This document shows, piece by piece, positions 18,915-28,369 of a stretch of 64,000 bases of DNA (the first letter of the stretch is position 1; every line of letters begins with the position of its first letter). Below the pieces are notes generated by a model. The model searched no databases, was not told the origin of the DNA, and saw nothing but the letters and a program-made list of their open reading frames with translations. The stretch spans positions 48,039 to 112,038 of the forward strand of contig CANNIA010000009.1 in the NCBI GenBank assembly GCA_947504705.1, given 5' to 3'. Both the position numbers and the translations under genes were made by a program. The DNA is from Paracoccaceae bacterium. GTDB lineage: Bacteria; Pseudomonadota; Alphaproteobacteria; Rhodobacterales; Rhodobacteraceae.

Positions 18915-19601
18915 ATGCTGACACGCAAGCAAATGGAACTTCTCGATTTCATCAAGACGCGGATGGATCGCGACGGGGTGCCGCCCTCGTTTGACGAGAT
19001 GAAGGATGCGCTGGACCTGCGGTCGAAGTCGGGCATCCACCGGCTGATCACGGCGCTGGAAGAACGCGGGTTTATCCGCCGTCTGGCACACCGGGCGCGG
19101 GCGCTGGAAATCGTGAAACTGCCCGAGGCGATGGAGAGGGTTGGCTTTTCCCCGCGGGTCATCGCGGGCGACCGGGTCGATCCGCCGAAGGGGGCGATGC
19201 CGATTTCCACCGTCCATGCGATGGAAGTGCCGGTGATGGGCCGGATCGCGGCGGGTGTGCCGATCGAGGCGATTTCCGAGGTGTCGCACCATGTGGCGGT
19301 GCCGGGGTCGATGCTGTCGGGCAAGGGCCAGCACTATGCGCTTGAGGTCAAAGGCGATTCGATGATCGAGGCCGGGATCAACGACGGCGACATCGTGGTG
19401 ATCCGCGAACAGTCGACGGCTGAAAATGGCGATATCGTCGTGGCCTTGGTCGAAGACCACGAAGCGACGCTGAAGCGGTTCCGTCGTCGTGGCGGCATGA
19501 TCGCGCTGGAGGCTGCGAACCCGGCCTATGAAACCCGCGTCTTCCCCGACCATCTGGTCAAGGTGCAAGGCCGCCTTGTCGGGCTGATCCGGAGCTACTG
19601 A
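18915..19601 (+). CDS. lexA: LexA repressor
   Basis: A 228-residue SOS repressor. Residues 1-65 form the winged helix ([32 protein letters not shown]). The C-terminal S24 protease domain contains the self-cleavage site Ala113-Gly114 ([11 protein letters not shown]), the nucleophile Ser149 ([11 protein letters not shown]) and the general base Lys187 (EATLKRF). Its own promoter carries a GAAC-N7-GAAC site. The last 7 bp overlap the 3' end of the convergent comEC gene. Confidence 0.97.
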   Translation: MLTRKQMELLDFIKTRMDRDGVPPSFDEMKDALDLRSKSGIHRLITALEERGFIRRLAHRARALEIVKLPEAMERVGFSPRVIAGDRVDPPKGAMPISTVHAMEVPVMGRIAAGVPIEAISEVSHHVAVPGSMLSGKGQHYALEVKGDSMIEAGINDGDIVVIREQSTAENGDIVVALVEDHEATLKRFRRRGGMIALEAANPAYETRVFPDHLVKVQGRLVGLIRSY

Positions 19602-21712
19602 TTAACCAGCTTAGGCAGCTTTACCACATGCGCGGGTCGCGACCAGATGCGTCTGGCTGCGGCTACGGTTTCAATGCGGATGCCGTCATCCTCGATCCAA
19701 AAGGCAATTGCGCCGGTTTCGCGCAAGGTTGCCTGATCGATCAACCGGCAGCCTTTGGGGGTAGTTTCGACCTTTGCGGCCAGAATGGCCAAGGCTCCGC
19801 TGGCGCAGGCATCGCCCAAGGCCTTTTCGCCGGTCTTGCCCGAGAGGGCGACGGCCTTTTCCCCCGCCAGCATGAACCAACGCTCTCCCTTCGGGCCGGT
19901 AAAGCCGTCCCGTGCGGCGGCGGTCGGCTGGTCGGCGAGATCGCCATCATCCATCAGCCAGTTCTCGGCGGAAAATCCGCCCCCTGAAGCGGATGAGAGT
20001 ACACGCCCCTCGGGTCCAACCAGACCCAGAAGCTTGCCATCCCCCGAGATCAAGAGGTCTGGCCGCCCCTGCGCCGTCCAAAGCGCCAGCGAGGTCACCA
20101 AGGGAAGAAGGCCCACCAGCCGGATGCGCCCATGCCAGAGGATCAGCCAAAGTGCCCCCAGTGTGAAAGCTGGAAGCACCCATGGCCCCGGTGCGGGGAT
20201 CGGGGTGACTGCTCCGTCCAGCCCGGCAATCCAGTGGGCGATGAAAAGGATCCAGCGCGCGCCTTGCTCCATTACCCACAGCGGCACGGCGGCAAGTCCG
20301 AAGGGGGCGAGGAGGGCGGCGACCGCACCTGCGGGCATGATGATGGCCCCCATCACCGGAACGGTCAGCAGGTTGGCAATCAGGCCGTAGTCGGTGAACC
20401 GGTTGAAGTGGGCCGCCGCAAAAGGCGCGGTGGCAAACCCGCCGATCAGGGAACTGAGGACAAGCGTGAAGAGAGGCATCGCCCAACGCGGCAGCTTCTG
20501 GAGATAGATGCTGCGGTCCACTGCGCCAAAGCCGGTGATCAGCGCGATAGTGGCAGCAAAGGACATCTGGAAGCCGGGATCGAGCAGGCTTTCCGGCAAC
20601 AGAAGCAGCAGGACCAGCGCCGCCACCGCAACTGAACGCAGGGTCAAGGCGCGGCGGTCCAGAAGCACGGCCCCAAGGAAGACAGCGATCATGATGAAAG
20701 CGCGTTCGGTGGCCACGTTGGCCCCCGAGAGCAGAAGATAGAAGAAGGCCACACCAAGGCTGACAACGGCGGCGACCTTCTTGGTGTTCAACCGCAGCGC
20801 GACATAGGGCACAAGTGCCAGCCCATAGCGCAGAAGGCCGAAAACGAAGGCGATCAGGAAGGCCAGATTCATCCCCGAGATCGCCAGAAGATGCGCAAGC
20901 GAGCTGTCGCGAAGCGCCTGAACCGTTTCTTCGGTAATCGCGGACCTGTCCCCGGTCATGGCACCTGCGGCAAAGGCCCCGGCCTGACCGTCCATATGGT
21001 CAAGCATTCCCTTGGTCAGATAGCGGCGCAGACGGTCGATGGGCAGGGCACCATCCTGCGGTTCGTCAAGCAGAAGGACGGGAGTGCGGGTATAACCGAC
21101 CGCCCCAAGCTGTTCGAAAAAGGCCATCCGGCGAAAGTCGAAAGCCCCCGGTTCAACCGGGCCTTCGGGGGCGGAAAGGCTCGCGGTGAGGATGACGGTC
21201 TGGCCCGGAGCCGGGGCAAGCCAAGGGTTGTCGCCTTGCAGCGACACGCGAACCTTGACCGGGGTGCGGCCGGGGGCAACCTCTCGCAGGACAACCTGAT
21301 CCAGCGTCAGCCGCAGTGCATCGGAGTGCGAGCGGTCGATGTCGATAATGCGCCCTTGGACCGGGCCATAGTAGCGAAAGTCCAGCATCGGGCTGGCCAC
21401 GGAATGGGCGCGAATCCCGGCGGCAAGCCAGCCGGCGGCAAGTGCGGCAAGAGCGATGGCAAGGGGACGGCCAAGGTCAGGCCCGCTCAGGGCGAGGGCG
21501 GTGCAGGCAATCAGGATCAGCCCGGCAAGGGAATAGCTACCCGTCCCCGGTTCATTGGTGACGGTGAACCAAAGGCCAACCCCGCAGCCGACAAGCACGG
21601 CGGTCCAGGGGAAGAGCGTCCCCCGTGACACCTGCAAGGCCGTCAACGGCCAAAGGAGCACCCGGCCCCACGCCACCTTGTTTCCCGCCCCGCGATTGCC
21701 TAAGACCCGCAA
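19595..21712 (-). CDS. comEC: ComEC/Rec2 family membrane protein
   Basis: A 705-residue polytopic inner-membrane protein, homologous to the DNA-translocation channel ComEC. An N-terminal pair of helices and an OB-like DUF4131 region ([27 protein letters not shown]) are followed by the competence domain ([33 protein letters not shown], residues about 250-520), rich in membrane helices. The C-terminal 170 residues lie where most ComEC proteins carry a metallo-beta-lactamase domain, but no HxHxDH motif is visible. The start is uncertain: TTG at 21712, or GTG at 21676 preceded by GGGCGGGAAA. Confidence 0.9.
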   Translation of the reverse strand: MRVLGNRGAGNKVAWGRVLLWPLTALQVSRGTLFPWTAVLVGCGVGLWFTVTNEPGTGSYSLAGLILIACTALALSGPDLGRPLAIALAALAAGWLAAGIRAHSVASPMLDFRYYGPVQGRIIDIDRSHSDALRLTLDQVVLREVAPGRTPVKVRVSLQGDNPWLAPAPGQTVILTASLSAPEGPVEPGAFDFRRMAFFEQLGAVGYTRTPVLLLDEPQDGALPIDRLRRYLTKGMLDHMDGQAGAFAAGAMTGDRSAITEETVQALRDSSLAHLLAISGMNLAFLIAFVFGLLRYGLALVPYVALRLNTKKVAAVVSLGVAFFYLLLSGANVATERAFIMIAVFLGAVLLDRRALTLRSVAVAALVLLLLLPESLLDPGFQMSFAATIALITGFGAVDRSIYLQKLPRWAMPLFTLVLSSLIGGFATAPFAAAHFNRFTDYGLIANLLTVPVMGAIIMPAGAVAALLAPFGLAAVPLWVMEQGARWILFIAHWIAGLDGAVTPIPAPGPWVLPAFTLGALWLILWHGRIRLVGLLPLVTSLALWTAQGRPDLLISGDGKLLGLVGPEGRVLSSASGGGFSAENWLMDDGDLADQPTAAARDGFTGPKGERWFMLAGEKAVALSGKTGEKALGDACASGALAILAAKVETTPKGCRLIDQATLRETGAIAFWIEDDGIRIETVAAARRIWSRPAHVVKLPKLVNQ

Positions 21713-21750
21713 AGCCTAGGCCTGCCATGGTTTCCGAAAGGTTAACTCCG

Positions 21751-23169
21751 ATGACTGCCCCGATCTCTTCTGCCCCCGTTGTCACCCGCTTTGCCCCCTC
21801 ACCGACCGGCTTTCTGCATATCGGCGGCGGCCGGACGGCACTGTTCAACTGGCTCTATGCGCGGGGCCGGGGTGGCAAGTTCCTTCTGCGGATCGAGGAT
21901 ACCGACCGTGAACGGTCGACCCCCGAGGCGACGGCGGCGATCCTGCGGGGCCTGACCTGGCTGGGTCTGGACTGGGACGGCGATGTCGTCAGCCAGTTCG
22001 AACGCCGCGACCGTCATGCCGAGGTGGCGCATGAGATGCTTGTGCGAGGAACGGCCTATAAGTGTTTCTCCACGCAAGAAGAAATCGCCACCTACCGATC
22101 CGCTCGTGAGGCGGAAGGGGCAAGCTATGCCGCCTTCGTCAGCCCATGGCGCGATGCCGACCCGGCGACTTACCCCGATGCACCCTATGTGATCCGGATG
22201 AAGGCCCCCCGCACAGGTGAGACGCTGATCGAGGATCAGGTGCAGGGCCGCGTTGTGATCAAGAATGAGACTCTGGACGACATGATCGTGCTGCGGTCGG
22301 ATGGGACGCCGGTCTACATGCTGGCGGTGGTGGTTGATGATCATGACATGAGGGTGACCCACGTGATCCGGGGCGATGACCACCTGAACAACGCCGCGCG
22401 CCAGCAGATGGTCTATGACGCGATGGGTTGGGCTGTGCCAACTTGGGCGCATATCCCGCTGATCCACGGGCCGGACGGCAAGAAGCTGTCGAAACGTCAT
22501 GGTGCGACTGGGGTCGAGGAGTATCAGGCGATGGGCTACCCCGCTGCCGGGATGCGCAACTACTTGACGCGGCTGGGCTGGGCGCATGGGGATGCCGAAA
22601 TCTTTACGAGCGCCGAAGCGATGCAGATGTTTGACCTGGCAGGAATAGGTCGGGCCCCGGCGCGGCTGGATTTTAAGAAGCTGGAAAACACCTGCGGTCA
22701 CCATATGGCGATGGCCGATGATGCTGCGCTGCTGCATGAACTGAGGGCGTTTCTGACTGCTGCAGGGCTTTCGGCTCTGACGGACGTGCAGGAAGTACGG
22801 ATGAAAGAGGCCGTGCCCTTCCTGAAAAAGTCTGCGAAGACATTTCCGGAACTTCTTGAAAAAGCGGCGTTCCTCATGGTTTCGCGTCCTGTTGCCCAGG
22901 ATGAGAAGGCGGCAGCGAGCCTGGATACGGTATCCCGTGGTATACTGAAATCATTGACGCCGCGACTGCGAAATGCTAGCTGGTCGAAGGACGCGCTTGA
23001 GCCTATCCTGAACGAGATTGCCGCTGAATACGGCATCGGGTTCGGCAAGCTTGCAGCACCTCTGCGGGCGGCGATTGCGGGTCGGACTGTTACACCTTCG
23101 GTTTACGACATGATGCTAGTCATTGGTCGGGACGAGGTGATTGCAAGGCTGGAAGACGCAAGTTCGTGA
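21751..23169 (+). CDS. gltX: Glutamyl-tRNA synthetase
   Basis: A 472-residue class I aminoacyl-tRNA synthetase. The HIGH-type motif is HIGG (residues 23-26, in [21 protein letters not shown]), the KMSKS-type motif is KLSKRHG (around residue 245), and [12 protein letters not shown] follows the first. The frame is open further upstream, but the ATG at 21751 has a GAAAGG site nine bases before it and begins a normal N-terminus. The C-terminal helical tRNA-binding region is complete. A 38-bp gap separates it from the divergent comEC. Confidence 0.96.
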   Translation: MTAPISSAPVVTRFAPSPTGFLHIGGGRTALFNWLYARGRGGKFLLRIEDTDRERSTPEATAAILRGLTWLGLDWDGDVVSQFERRDRHAEVAHEMLVRGTAYKCFSTQEEIATYRSAREAEGASYAAFVSPWRDADPATYPDAPYVIRMKAPRTGETLIEDQVQGRVVIKNETLDDMIVLRSDGTPVYMLAVVVDDHDMRVTHVIRGDDHLNNAARQQMVYDAMGWAVPTWAHIPLIHGPDGKKLSKRHGATGVEEYQAMGYPAAGMRNYLTRLGWAHGDAEIFTSAEAMQMFDLAGIGRAPARLDFKKLENTCGHHMAMADDAALLHELRAFLTAAGLSALTDVQEVRMKEAVPFLKKSAKTFPELLEKAAFLMVSRPVAQDEKAAASLDTVSRGILKSLTPRLRNASWSKDALEPILNEIAAEYGIGFGKLAAPLRAAIAGRTVTPSVYDMMLVIGRDEVIARLEDASS

Positions 23170-23277
23170 CCTGCGCCCCCCGGCCTTGAAGCTCCCCATG
23201 TGGGAGTGCAGGATGCCGTGCGTTAGACTGGGGCACCCCTGCCAGGGTTGCCGATAGCGGAGAGATTGGGGACCATC

Positions 23278-24567
23278 ATGTCGGACAAAGTCGCAAAGCT
23301 TGAGCTGGACGGTAAGACCTATGACCTTCCGGTCCTGAAACCTACGCTGGGCCCCAATGTGCTCGACATCCGCAAGCTTTACGGCGAGGCGGACGTGTTC
23401 ACCTTCGATCCGGGTTTCACCTCGACCGCCGCTTGCGAAAGTGCCATCACATATATCGACGGCGATCTGGGCGAGCTTCTCTATCGTGGCTACCCCATCG
23501 AGCAGCTGGCAGATAAGTCCAGCCACCTCGAGGTTTGTTACTTGCTTATGTACGGCGAACTTCCCTCGGCAGCACAGCTTGCCGATTTCAAGAACCGGGT
23601 GACCAAGCACACCATGGTGCATGAACAGATGCACAACTTCTTTCGTGGCTTCCGCCGGGACAGCCACCCTATGGCGACCATGGTAGGCGTCGTTGGGGCG
23701 ATGTCGGCCTTCTACCACGACAGCCTTGACATCAATGACCCTTGGCACCGCGAGGTTGCCTCGATCCGGATGATCGCCAAGCTGCCGACCATCGCGGCCA
23801 TGGCCTATAAATACTCCATCGGCCAACCCTTCGTGTACCCGAAGAACGCGCACAGCTATGCGGGCAACTTCCTTCACATGTGCTTTGCGGTTCCGTGTGA
23901 GGAGTATGTCGTCAACCCGATCCTCGAAAAGGCGATGGACCGGATAATGATGCTGCATGCCGACCATGAGCAGAACGCTTCGACCTCGACCGTGCGTCTG
24001 GCGGGGTCTTCGGGTGCCAACCCCTTTGCCTGCATCGCGGCGGGCATCGCCTGCCTTTGGGGCCCGGCGCATGGCGGGGCGAACCAGGCCTGCCTTGAGA
24101 TGCTGAAGGAAATCGGGTCTGTCGACCGGATCCCCGAATTCATCGCCAAGGCCAAGGACAAGACTTCCGGCTTCCGTCTGATGGGCTTCGGCCACCGGGT
24201 CTACAAGAACTTTGACCCGCGTGCGAAGGTGATGAAGGAAAGCGCTGACGAGGTGCTGGACCTTCTGGGCGTCCACAACAACCCTCTTCTGCAGGTAGCC
24301 AAGGAACTGGAACGGATTGCGTTGGAAGACGACTACTTCATCTCGAAAAAGCTTTACCCGAACGTCGATTTCTATTCCGGCATCATTCTTGAGGCGATGG
24401 GCTTCCCGACCTCGATGTTCACGCCGATCTTCGCGATCAGCCGGACTGTGGGCTGGATCAGCCAGTGGAAAGAGATGATCGGCGAAAAGAACCAGAAGAT
24501 CGGTCGTCCGCGTCAGCTGTACATCGGGCCGACCCGGCGCGACTACACGGATGTGCGGCACCGGTAG
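23278..24567 (+). CDS. gltA: Citrate synthase
   Basis: A 429-residue type II (Gram-negative) citrate synthase of the TCA cycle. Key segments are [21 protein letters not shown] and [17 protein letters not shown] with active-site His, [15 protein letters not shown], and the C-terminal [14 protein letters not shown]. The N-terminal domain that binds NADH in this class ([35 protein letters not shown]) is present. ATG at 23278 is chosen over the upstream in-frame TTG because of the GGGGA ribosome site and the family N-terminus. A strong terminator follows. Confidence 0.97.
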   Translation: MSDKVAKLELDGKTYDLPVLKPTLGPNVLDIRKLYGEADVFTFDPGFTSTAACESAITYIDGDLGELLYRGYPIEQLADKSSHLEVCYLLMYGELPSAAQLADFKNRVTKHTMVHEQMHNFFRGFRRDSHPMATMVGVVGAMSAFYHDSLDINDPWHREVASIRMIAKLPTIAAMAYKYSIGQPFVYPKNAHSYAGNFLHMCFAVPCEEYVVNPILEKAMDRIMMLHADHEQNASTSTVRLAGSSGANPFACIAAGIACLWGPAHGGANQACLEMLKEIGSVDRIPEFIAKAKDKTSGFRLMGFGHRVYKNFDPRAKVMKESADEVLDLLGVHNNPLLQVAKELERIALEDDYFISKKLYPNVDFYSGIILEAMGFPTSMFTPIFAISRTVGWISQWKEMIGEKNQKIGRPRQLYIGPTRRDYTDVRHR

Positions 24568-24592
24568 GACCGAAGGCTAAACTGCAGAATCA

Positions 24593-24630
24593 GAAAGGCC
24601 GACCGGGAGTTCCGGTCGGCCTTTCGTTTT
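24593..24630 (+). terminator. Rho-independent terminator after gltA
   Basis: A perfect 14-bp stem (24593-24606 with 24612-24625, loop of 5) is followed by GTTTT. The stem starts with GAAAGG and ends with CCTTTC, so on the minus strand it could also terminate transcription of the converging decarboxylase gene, whose stop lies 15 bp beyond the stem. Confidence 0.93.
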
Positions 24631-24639
24631 CAGCAGCGG

Positions 24640-25785
24640 TCAGAGGGTCAGGCTAAGCACCGTGACCAGTTGCAGGTCGCCAAAGCCATTGAACCGGGTG
24701 TTGGTGGCAAAGGAATAGGACCCACTCGCCTCCCAGACCAGGTAATCGCCTTCCGCCAGATCGTCGGGCAGCATGATTTCACCCGGCAGCCGGTCAACCG
24801 AATCGCAGGTCGGCCCGAAGACCACGCGGGGCACCGGCGCGCCCTTGCGCAAGGCGCCTTCGGGCGACAGGACCGAATGGCGGTCGATCACCCCGATCAT
24901 CGGCAGCTCGTTCAGCGCGCCGTAGACCCCGTCATTCAGGAACACATGGGCATCGTCGCGCAGCGCCTTGACCCGGTCGGCAATCGCAAAGGCATCCCCG
25001 CAAAGCGCACGACCCGGCTCACAGACCAGCGCGGGGCGATCCGCACCGAAAGCCTCGGTCGCAACGCGGTCGATCAGGGAGAAGGTTTCGTCCAGTTGCG
25101 GCACGACAGCCGCCAGACGGTGATTGGGGAACCCGCCACCCACGTTCAGCCGCGCGATTTTGACCCCAGCCATGCGGGCGATGGTCGCGGCCTCGCGGAT
25201 ATAGGCCTCCCAGGCGTGGGGATCGGTGCATTGCGTGCCGGGGTGGAAGGTGACCGAGGGGATGAAGCCCGCAGCCGCCACCGTCTTCAAAAGCTCGGCC
25301 GCCACCTCAACGGTCGCGCCGAACTTGGCACCAAAGTTATAAGCAGCCCCCGCAACCGGCAGCTTGAACCGGACCGAAATTTCGCAGCCTTCGGCCGGGA
25401 CCATCTCGATCAGCTTTTGCAGTTCCGAATGCGAATCAACGCTGTAGCTTTTCACCTTCCGCGAAACCGCATGGGCAATCTCGTGGCGTGCGCGCACCGG
25501 GTTGTTGTAGTGGATCGCGGTCCCGGGGGCGAGACGGCGGATCAGGTCGATCTCGTGCGGCGAGGCGCAGTCAAAGCCCGTGATCCCGGCAGCAACCAGG
25601 TTTTCGACCATTGCTTCGCCAGGGTTCGACTTCACCGCATAGGTGACCATCCCCGGAAAACCGTCGATGAAATGGCGCGCGGCGGCCTGGGCTATCGAGG
25701 GCGCGAAGAAAAGGACCGGGTCCTCCGGTTTCTGCGTGCGGAGATATTCGGTCGGGTTCGACCAGATCGTTTTGGAAAGTCCCAT
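24640..25785 (-). CDS. Type III PLP-dependent decarboxylase (ornithine decarboxylase-like)
   Basis: A 381-residue alanine-racemase-fold decarboxylase of the eukaryotic-type ODC family, used in bacteria to make putrescine (or cadaverine) from ornithine (or lysine). The PLP lysine is Lys52 (TYAVKSNPGEAM). Other landmarks are FDCASPHEIDLIRRL, the glycine-rich RLNVGGGFPNHR phosphate loop, CEPGRALCGDAFAI, and the active-site Cys in GPTCDSVDRLPGEI (around residue 326). The frame is open to 25833, but the ATG at 25785 has an AAGGAA site. A divergently read Lrp-type gene lies 215 bp upstream and may regulate it. Confidence 0.92.
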   Translation of the reverse strand: MGLSKTIWSNPTEYLRTQKPEDPVLFFAPSIAQAAARHFIDGFPGMVTYAVKSNPGEAMVENLVAAGITGFDCASPHEIDLIRRLAPGTAIHYNNPVRARHEIAHAVSRKVKSYSVDSHSELQKLIEMVPAEGCEISVRFKLPVAGAAYNFGAKFGATVEVAAELLKTVAAAGFIPSVTFHPGTQCTDPHAWEAYIREAATIARMAGVKIARLNVGGGFPNHRLAAVVPQLDETFSLIDRVATEAFGADRPALVCEPGRALCGDAFAIADRVKALRDDAHVFLNDGVYGALNELPMIGVIDRHSVLSPEGALRKGAPVPRVVFGPTCDSVDRLPGEIMLPDDLAEGDYLVWEASGSYSFATNTRFNGFGDLQLVTVLSLTL

Positions 25786-25945
25786 CGGCGTATTTCCTTC
25801 TGCCAACAAGACGCTTCGCCCTTCCCTTTGCAAGCCTTGGGACCGGGCACCAGCGTGGCTTCAAGTAAACCAGGCCAGGTGCGTATGAACCGCCCTTTTC
25901 CTGCAATCGAGGATGCCGCATATGGGGCACAAACTCACCGCACAA

Positions 25946-25980
25946 AACTGTATAAATGCAGCGCGATGATGATATAATGA
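25946..25980 (+). promoter_or_regulatory. Candidate promoter/operator between decarboxylase and Lrp genes
   Basis: The 215-bp divergent gap is locally A+T-rich. TATAAT at 25973-25978 is a consensus -10 for the Lrp-type gene, with no strong -35. Upstream, CTGTATAAATGCAG (from 25948) is a near-palindrome and contains a TATACA on the minus strand that could serve the decarboxylase. An Lrp-type regulator could bind here, but this is inference. Confidence 0.4.
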
Positions 25981-26000
25981 CGAAAAGGGTGGCGAATTGA

Positions 26001-26432
26001 ATGGATGAACTCGATCGCGGTATTCTTGGCCTTCTGGGGGCCGATGCACGGATGTCGGTGGCGACTTTGTCACGCCGCTTGAAGGTGGCACGGTCAACGG
26101 TGCAGGCGCGGCTTGAGCGGCTGGAAAGCAATGGCACCATCGCCGGCTACACCCTGAAACTGGGCGAAGCCCTGCGTGAAGGCCGGCTGCGGGCCTCGGT
26201 TCTTTTGACCATCGAACCCCGCGCGCAGGCGGCTATTCTGGCGCGGCTAAAGTCAATCACCGAGGTCGAGCGGGTGTTCTCCACCTCAGGCCGGTTTGAC
26301 CTTCTGATCCAGGTCGCATGCTCGGGCGCGCAGGTGCTGGACCAGGTGCTGGACCAGATCGGTCAGATCACCGGGGTGCGTGCTTCGGAAAGCCTGATCC
26401 ATCTCTCGACCAAGATCGACCGGGCGGTCTAG
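26001..26432 (+). CDS. Lrp/AsnC family transcriptional regulator
   Basis: A 143-residue regulator with an N-terminal winged helix (MDELDRGILGLLGADARMSVATLSRRLKVARSTVQARLERLES, residues 1-43) and a C-terminal RAM (ACT-like) effector domain (about 65-140, ITEVERVFSTSGRFDLLIQV). The family responds to amino acids and often controls the neighbouring gene. Its divergent placement against the ornithine-decarboxylase-type gene suggests sensing of a basic amino acid. The gene ends 6 bp from the convergent TetR gene. Confidence 0.93.
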   Translation: MDELDRGILGLLGADARMSVATLSRRLKVARSTVQARLERLESNGTIAGYTLKLGEALREGRLRASVLLTIEPRAQAAILARLKSITEVERVFSTSGRFDLLIQVACSGAQVLDQVLDQIGQITGVRASESLIHLSTKIDRAV

Positions 26433-26438
26433 GCTCTG

Positions 26439-27017
26439 TCAGCTAACCGGCGGCAGAATTCGGGAAATGACCGATCTGACCATAGCCTCGCGCTCTGCCA
26501 TCGACAGACCTGACATTCCACGGAGCCTTCCGCCCAAGGCGAGGTCAGCCATACCGTGACTTGCGGCCCAAAGCGCCACCACGTCGCTTTCGTCGCCCCC
26601 AAGTGCAGCGATAAGGCCAACGAGGTGCCGGTAGGCATGTTCGGCCGCCGCATGGAGTTCGGGGTTGGAGGCGTCGGGCTTGGCGGATGAGAAGATCAGA
26701 CGGAACAGCGCCGGGCGGTCACGGGCAAAATCCTGATAGCCGAAGGCAGCGCCCACAGCCTTTTCGCGCGGATCGTCAGTCCCGGCCTCGCGGGCGTCCA
26801 GCTTTGCCTGAAACCGCACGAAGCCTTCGGTCGCCAGTGCGGTCAGAAGCCCGCCGACGTCGCCGAAGTGGTGCGCCGGGGCCGCGTGGCTGACCCCTGC
26901 CCGCTTGGCCACGGCGCGCAGCGAGAACCCCTCTACCCCGCGCTCGGCCAGTTCCGCCTCTCCCGCCGCCAGCAAAGCCGCGCGCAGATCGCCGTGGTGA
27001 TACGGTTTTTCCTCCAT
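26439..27017 (-). CDS. TetR/AcrR family transcriptional regulator
   Basis: A 192-residue repressor. The N-terminal TetR helix-turn-helix is clear (LRAALLAAGEAELAERGVEGFSLRAVAKRAGVSHAAPAHHFGDVGGLL, residues 10-57). The C-terminal ligand domain resembles the WHG-type TetR C-terminal domain (LGGDESDVVALWAASHGMADLALGG). Its promoter region holds a dyad (27044-27070) shared with the divergent ABA4-like membrane gene, which is the likely target. Confidence 0.92.
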   Translation of the reverse strand: MEEKPYHHGDLRAALLAAGEAELAERGVEGFSLRAVAKRAGVSHAAPAHHFGDVGGLLTALATEGFVRFQAKLDAREAGTDDPREKAVGAAFGYQDFARDRPALFRLIFSSAKPDASNPELHAAAEHAYRHLVGLIAALGGDESDVVALWAASHGMADLALGGRLRGMSGLSMAEREAMVRSVISRILPPVS

Positions 27018-27043
27018 TTCCTGTGCTTAGCCTACGGTCTTGG

Positions 27044-27070
27044 CATTGTCAAAATCATATCTTGACAGTG
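27044..27070. promoter_or_regulatory. Candidate TetR operator
   Basis: CATTGTCAA at 27044-27052 and TTGACAGTG at 27062-27070 form an inverted repeat with 8 of 9 matches and a 9-bp spacer, in the 102-bp gap between the divergent TetR and DUF4281 genes. TTGACA at 27062-27067 is also a good -35 for the rightward operon, so repressor binding would occlude it. Confidence 0.6.
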
Positions 27071-27119
27071 ACTAGACGTTCGGGCATTCCATCCTGACAC
27101 CGTAAAGATTGGATTCCCG

Positions 27120-27545
27120 ATGACCCCTGACCAATTGTTCCAGCTTTCCAGCCCGATTGCCTTGCTGGGCTGGATTGCACTTGCCGCGTCCCCCCTGGCG
27201 CCGCGCGCCGCACAGATTGTCAGCGCCGCCGCCATCCCGCTGCTTCTGTCCGTGGCCTACTCTGGCCTTGTGCTGGCCTTCTGGGCCGGGACCCCCGGCG
27301 GCTTTTCCTCGCTGCCCGAGGTGCAGGCCTTGTTCACCAACCCCCAGATCGCTCTGGCCGGCTGGTTGCACTACCTCGCCTTCGACCTTTTCGTTGGGGC
27401 ATGGGAGGCCCGCACCGCCCGGGCGGAAGGCATCAGCCACTGGCTTTTGCTGCCCTGCCTCGCGCTGACCTTCCTGTTCGGGCCCGCCGGGTTTCTAGCC
27501 TTTGCCATCCTCCGCTTCAGCCTTGTTGGAAAGATCCTGCCATGA
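27120..27545 (+). CDS. ABA4-like family membrane protein (DUF4281)
   Basis: A 141-residue integral membrane protein with about four hydrophobic segments. The motif WLHYLAFDLFVGAWEARTARAEGISHWLLLPCL and the end LTFLFGPAGFLAFAILR match the ABA4/DUF4281 family, named for a plant protein needed for neoxanthin synthesis. The bacterial function is unknown. It is coupled to the next membrane gene by a four-base overlap (ATGA) and probably repressed by the divergent TetR protein. Confidence 0.85.
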   Translation: MTPDQLFQLSSPIALLGWIALAASPLAPRAAQIVSAAAIPLLLSVAYSGLVLAFWAGTPGGFSSLPEVQALFTNPQIALAGWLHYLAFDLFVGAWEARTARAEGISHWLLLPCLALTFLFGPAGFLAFAILRFSLVGKILP

Positions 27546-28312
27546 CCGCAGTATTCGCCGCCCCACGCCTGACCCTTGCCTCGGCCCCAAACCGCCAGCT
27601 CTTTGCCGTGACACTGGCCATCATGCTTTCCGCTTTGCCGATTATCGTCGCATTGGCGCTGGACGATCGCGTCTTCCAGGACGACAACGTCTGGCTGAAG
27701 CCGCTGAAATTCCAAGTGGCGCTTTGCATATACACCGGTACGCTGGCCGCTTTCGCCATGCTCTTGCCGGAAGACAGCTTCGCCTCCCGCCGCTGGCGGG
27801 TCTGGATCGGCGTCGTGATCGCCGCCATCGGATATGAGCTGATCTGGATCGGCACCGCCGCCGCCCTTGGCACCGGCTCGCATTTCCATGTCGAGGGGAT
27901 CTGGGGCTTGCTTTACGGTCTGGCCGGTGCAAGTGCCGTCACCCTGACAGCCCTTGCCGCCACGATGGCTCCGGCCTTCTGGCGCCTGCGGTCAAACCCG
28001 TTGCACCTGTCCATCGCCGTTGGCCTTGCCCTGACCTTTGCACTGACCGTTCTGGTCGCGGGCACCATGTCCTCGCGCACCGGCCACTACATCGGCACCC
28101 CCATCACCGGCGCACGCTTTCCCGTGTTCGGCTGGTCGGCCGAGGTGGGCGATCTGCGCCTGCCGCATTTCCTGGCCACCCATGCGATGCACGCCGTCCC
28201 CTTGGCAGGCCTGACCGGCAGCCGCAGCGCTGTCTGGGTCACCGCTGCGGGCTTCACCGCCCTGACCCTGTGGTGTTTTGCTTGCGCTTTGCAGGGTCTG
28301 CCACCCTTCTGA
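27542..28312 (+). CDS. Polytopic membrane protein of unknown function
   Basis: A 256-residue hydrophobic protein with about seven predicted membrane segments (for example LFAVTLAIMLSALPIIVALAL, WIGVVIAAIGYELIWIGTAAAL, LSIAVGLALTFALTVLVAG). I do not recognise a family with certainty. Polar motifs LKPLKFQVALCIYTG and LPHFLATHAMHAVP, with several His residues, are conserved-looking. The frame is open from 27401, but the ATG at 27542 overlaps the ABA4-like stop. The pair is likely one functional unit. Confidence 0.75.
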   Translation: MTAVFAAPRLTLASAPNRQLFAVTLAIMLSALPIIVALALDDRVFQDDNVWLKPLKFQVALCIYTGTLAAFAMLLPEDSFASRRWRVWIGVVIAAIGYELIWIGTAAALGTGSHFHVEGIWGLLYGLAGASAVTLTALAATMAPAFWRLRSNPLHLSIAVGLALTFALTVLVAGTMSSRTGHYIGTPITGARFPVFGWSAEVGDLRLPHFLATHAMHAVPLAGLTGSRSAVWVTAAGFTALTLWCFACALQGLPPF

Positions 28313-28369
28313 CGCTTTCCCTTGGCCGCAGGCCGCGCTAGAACGCCCGCGACCAAGGGGATTAGACGC

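Noticed and set aside
23116..24561. 481-codon minus-strand frame over gltA
   Set aside because: Shadow of citrate synthase.
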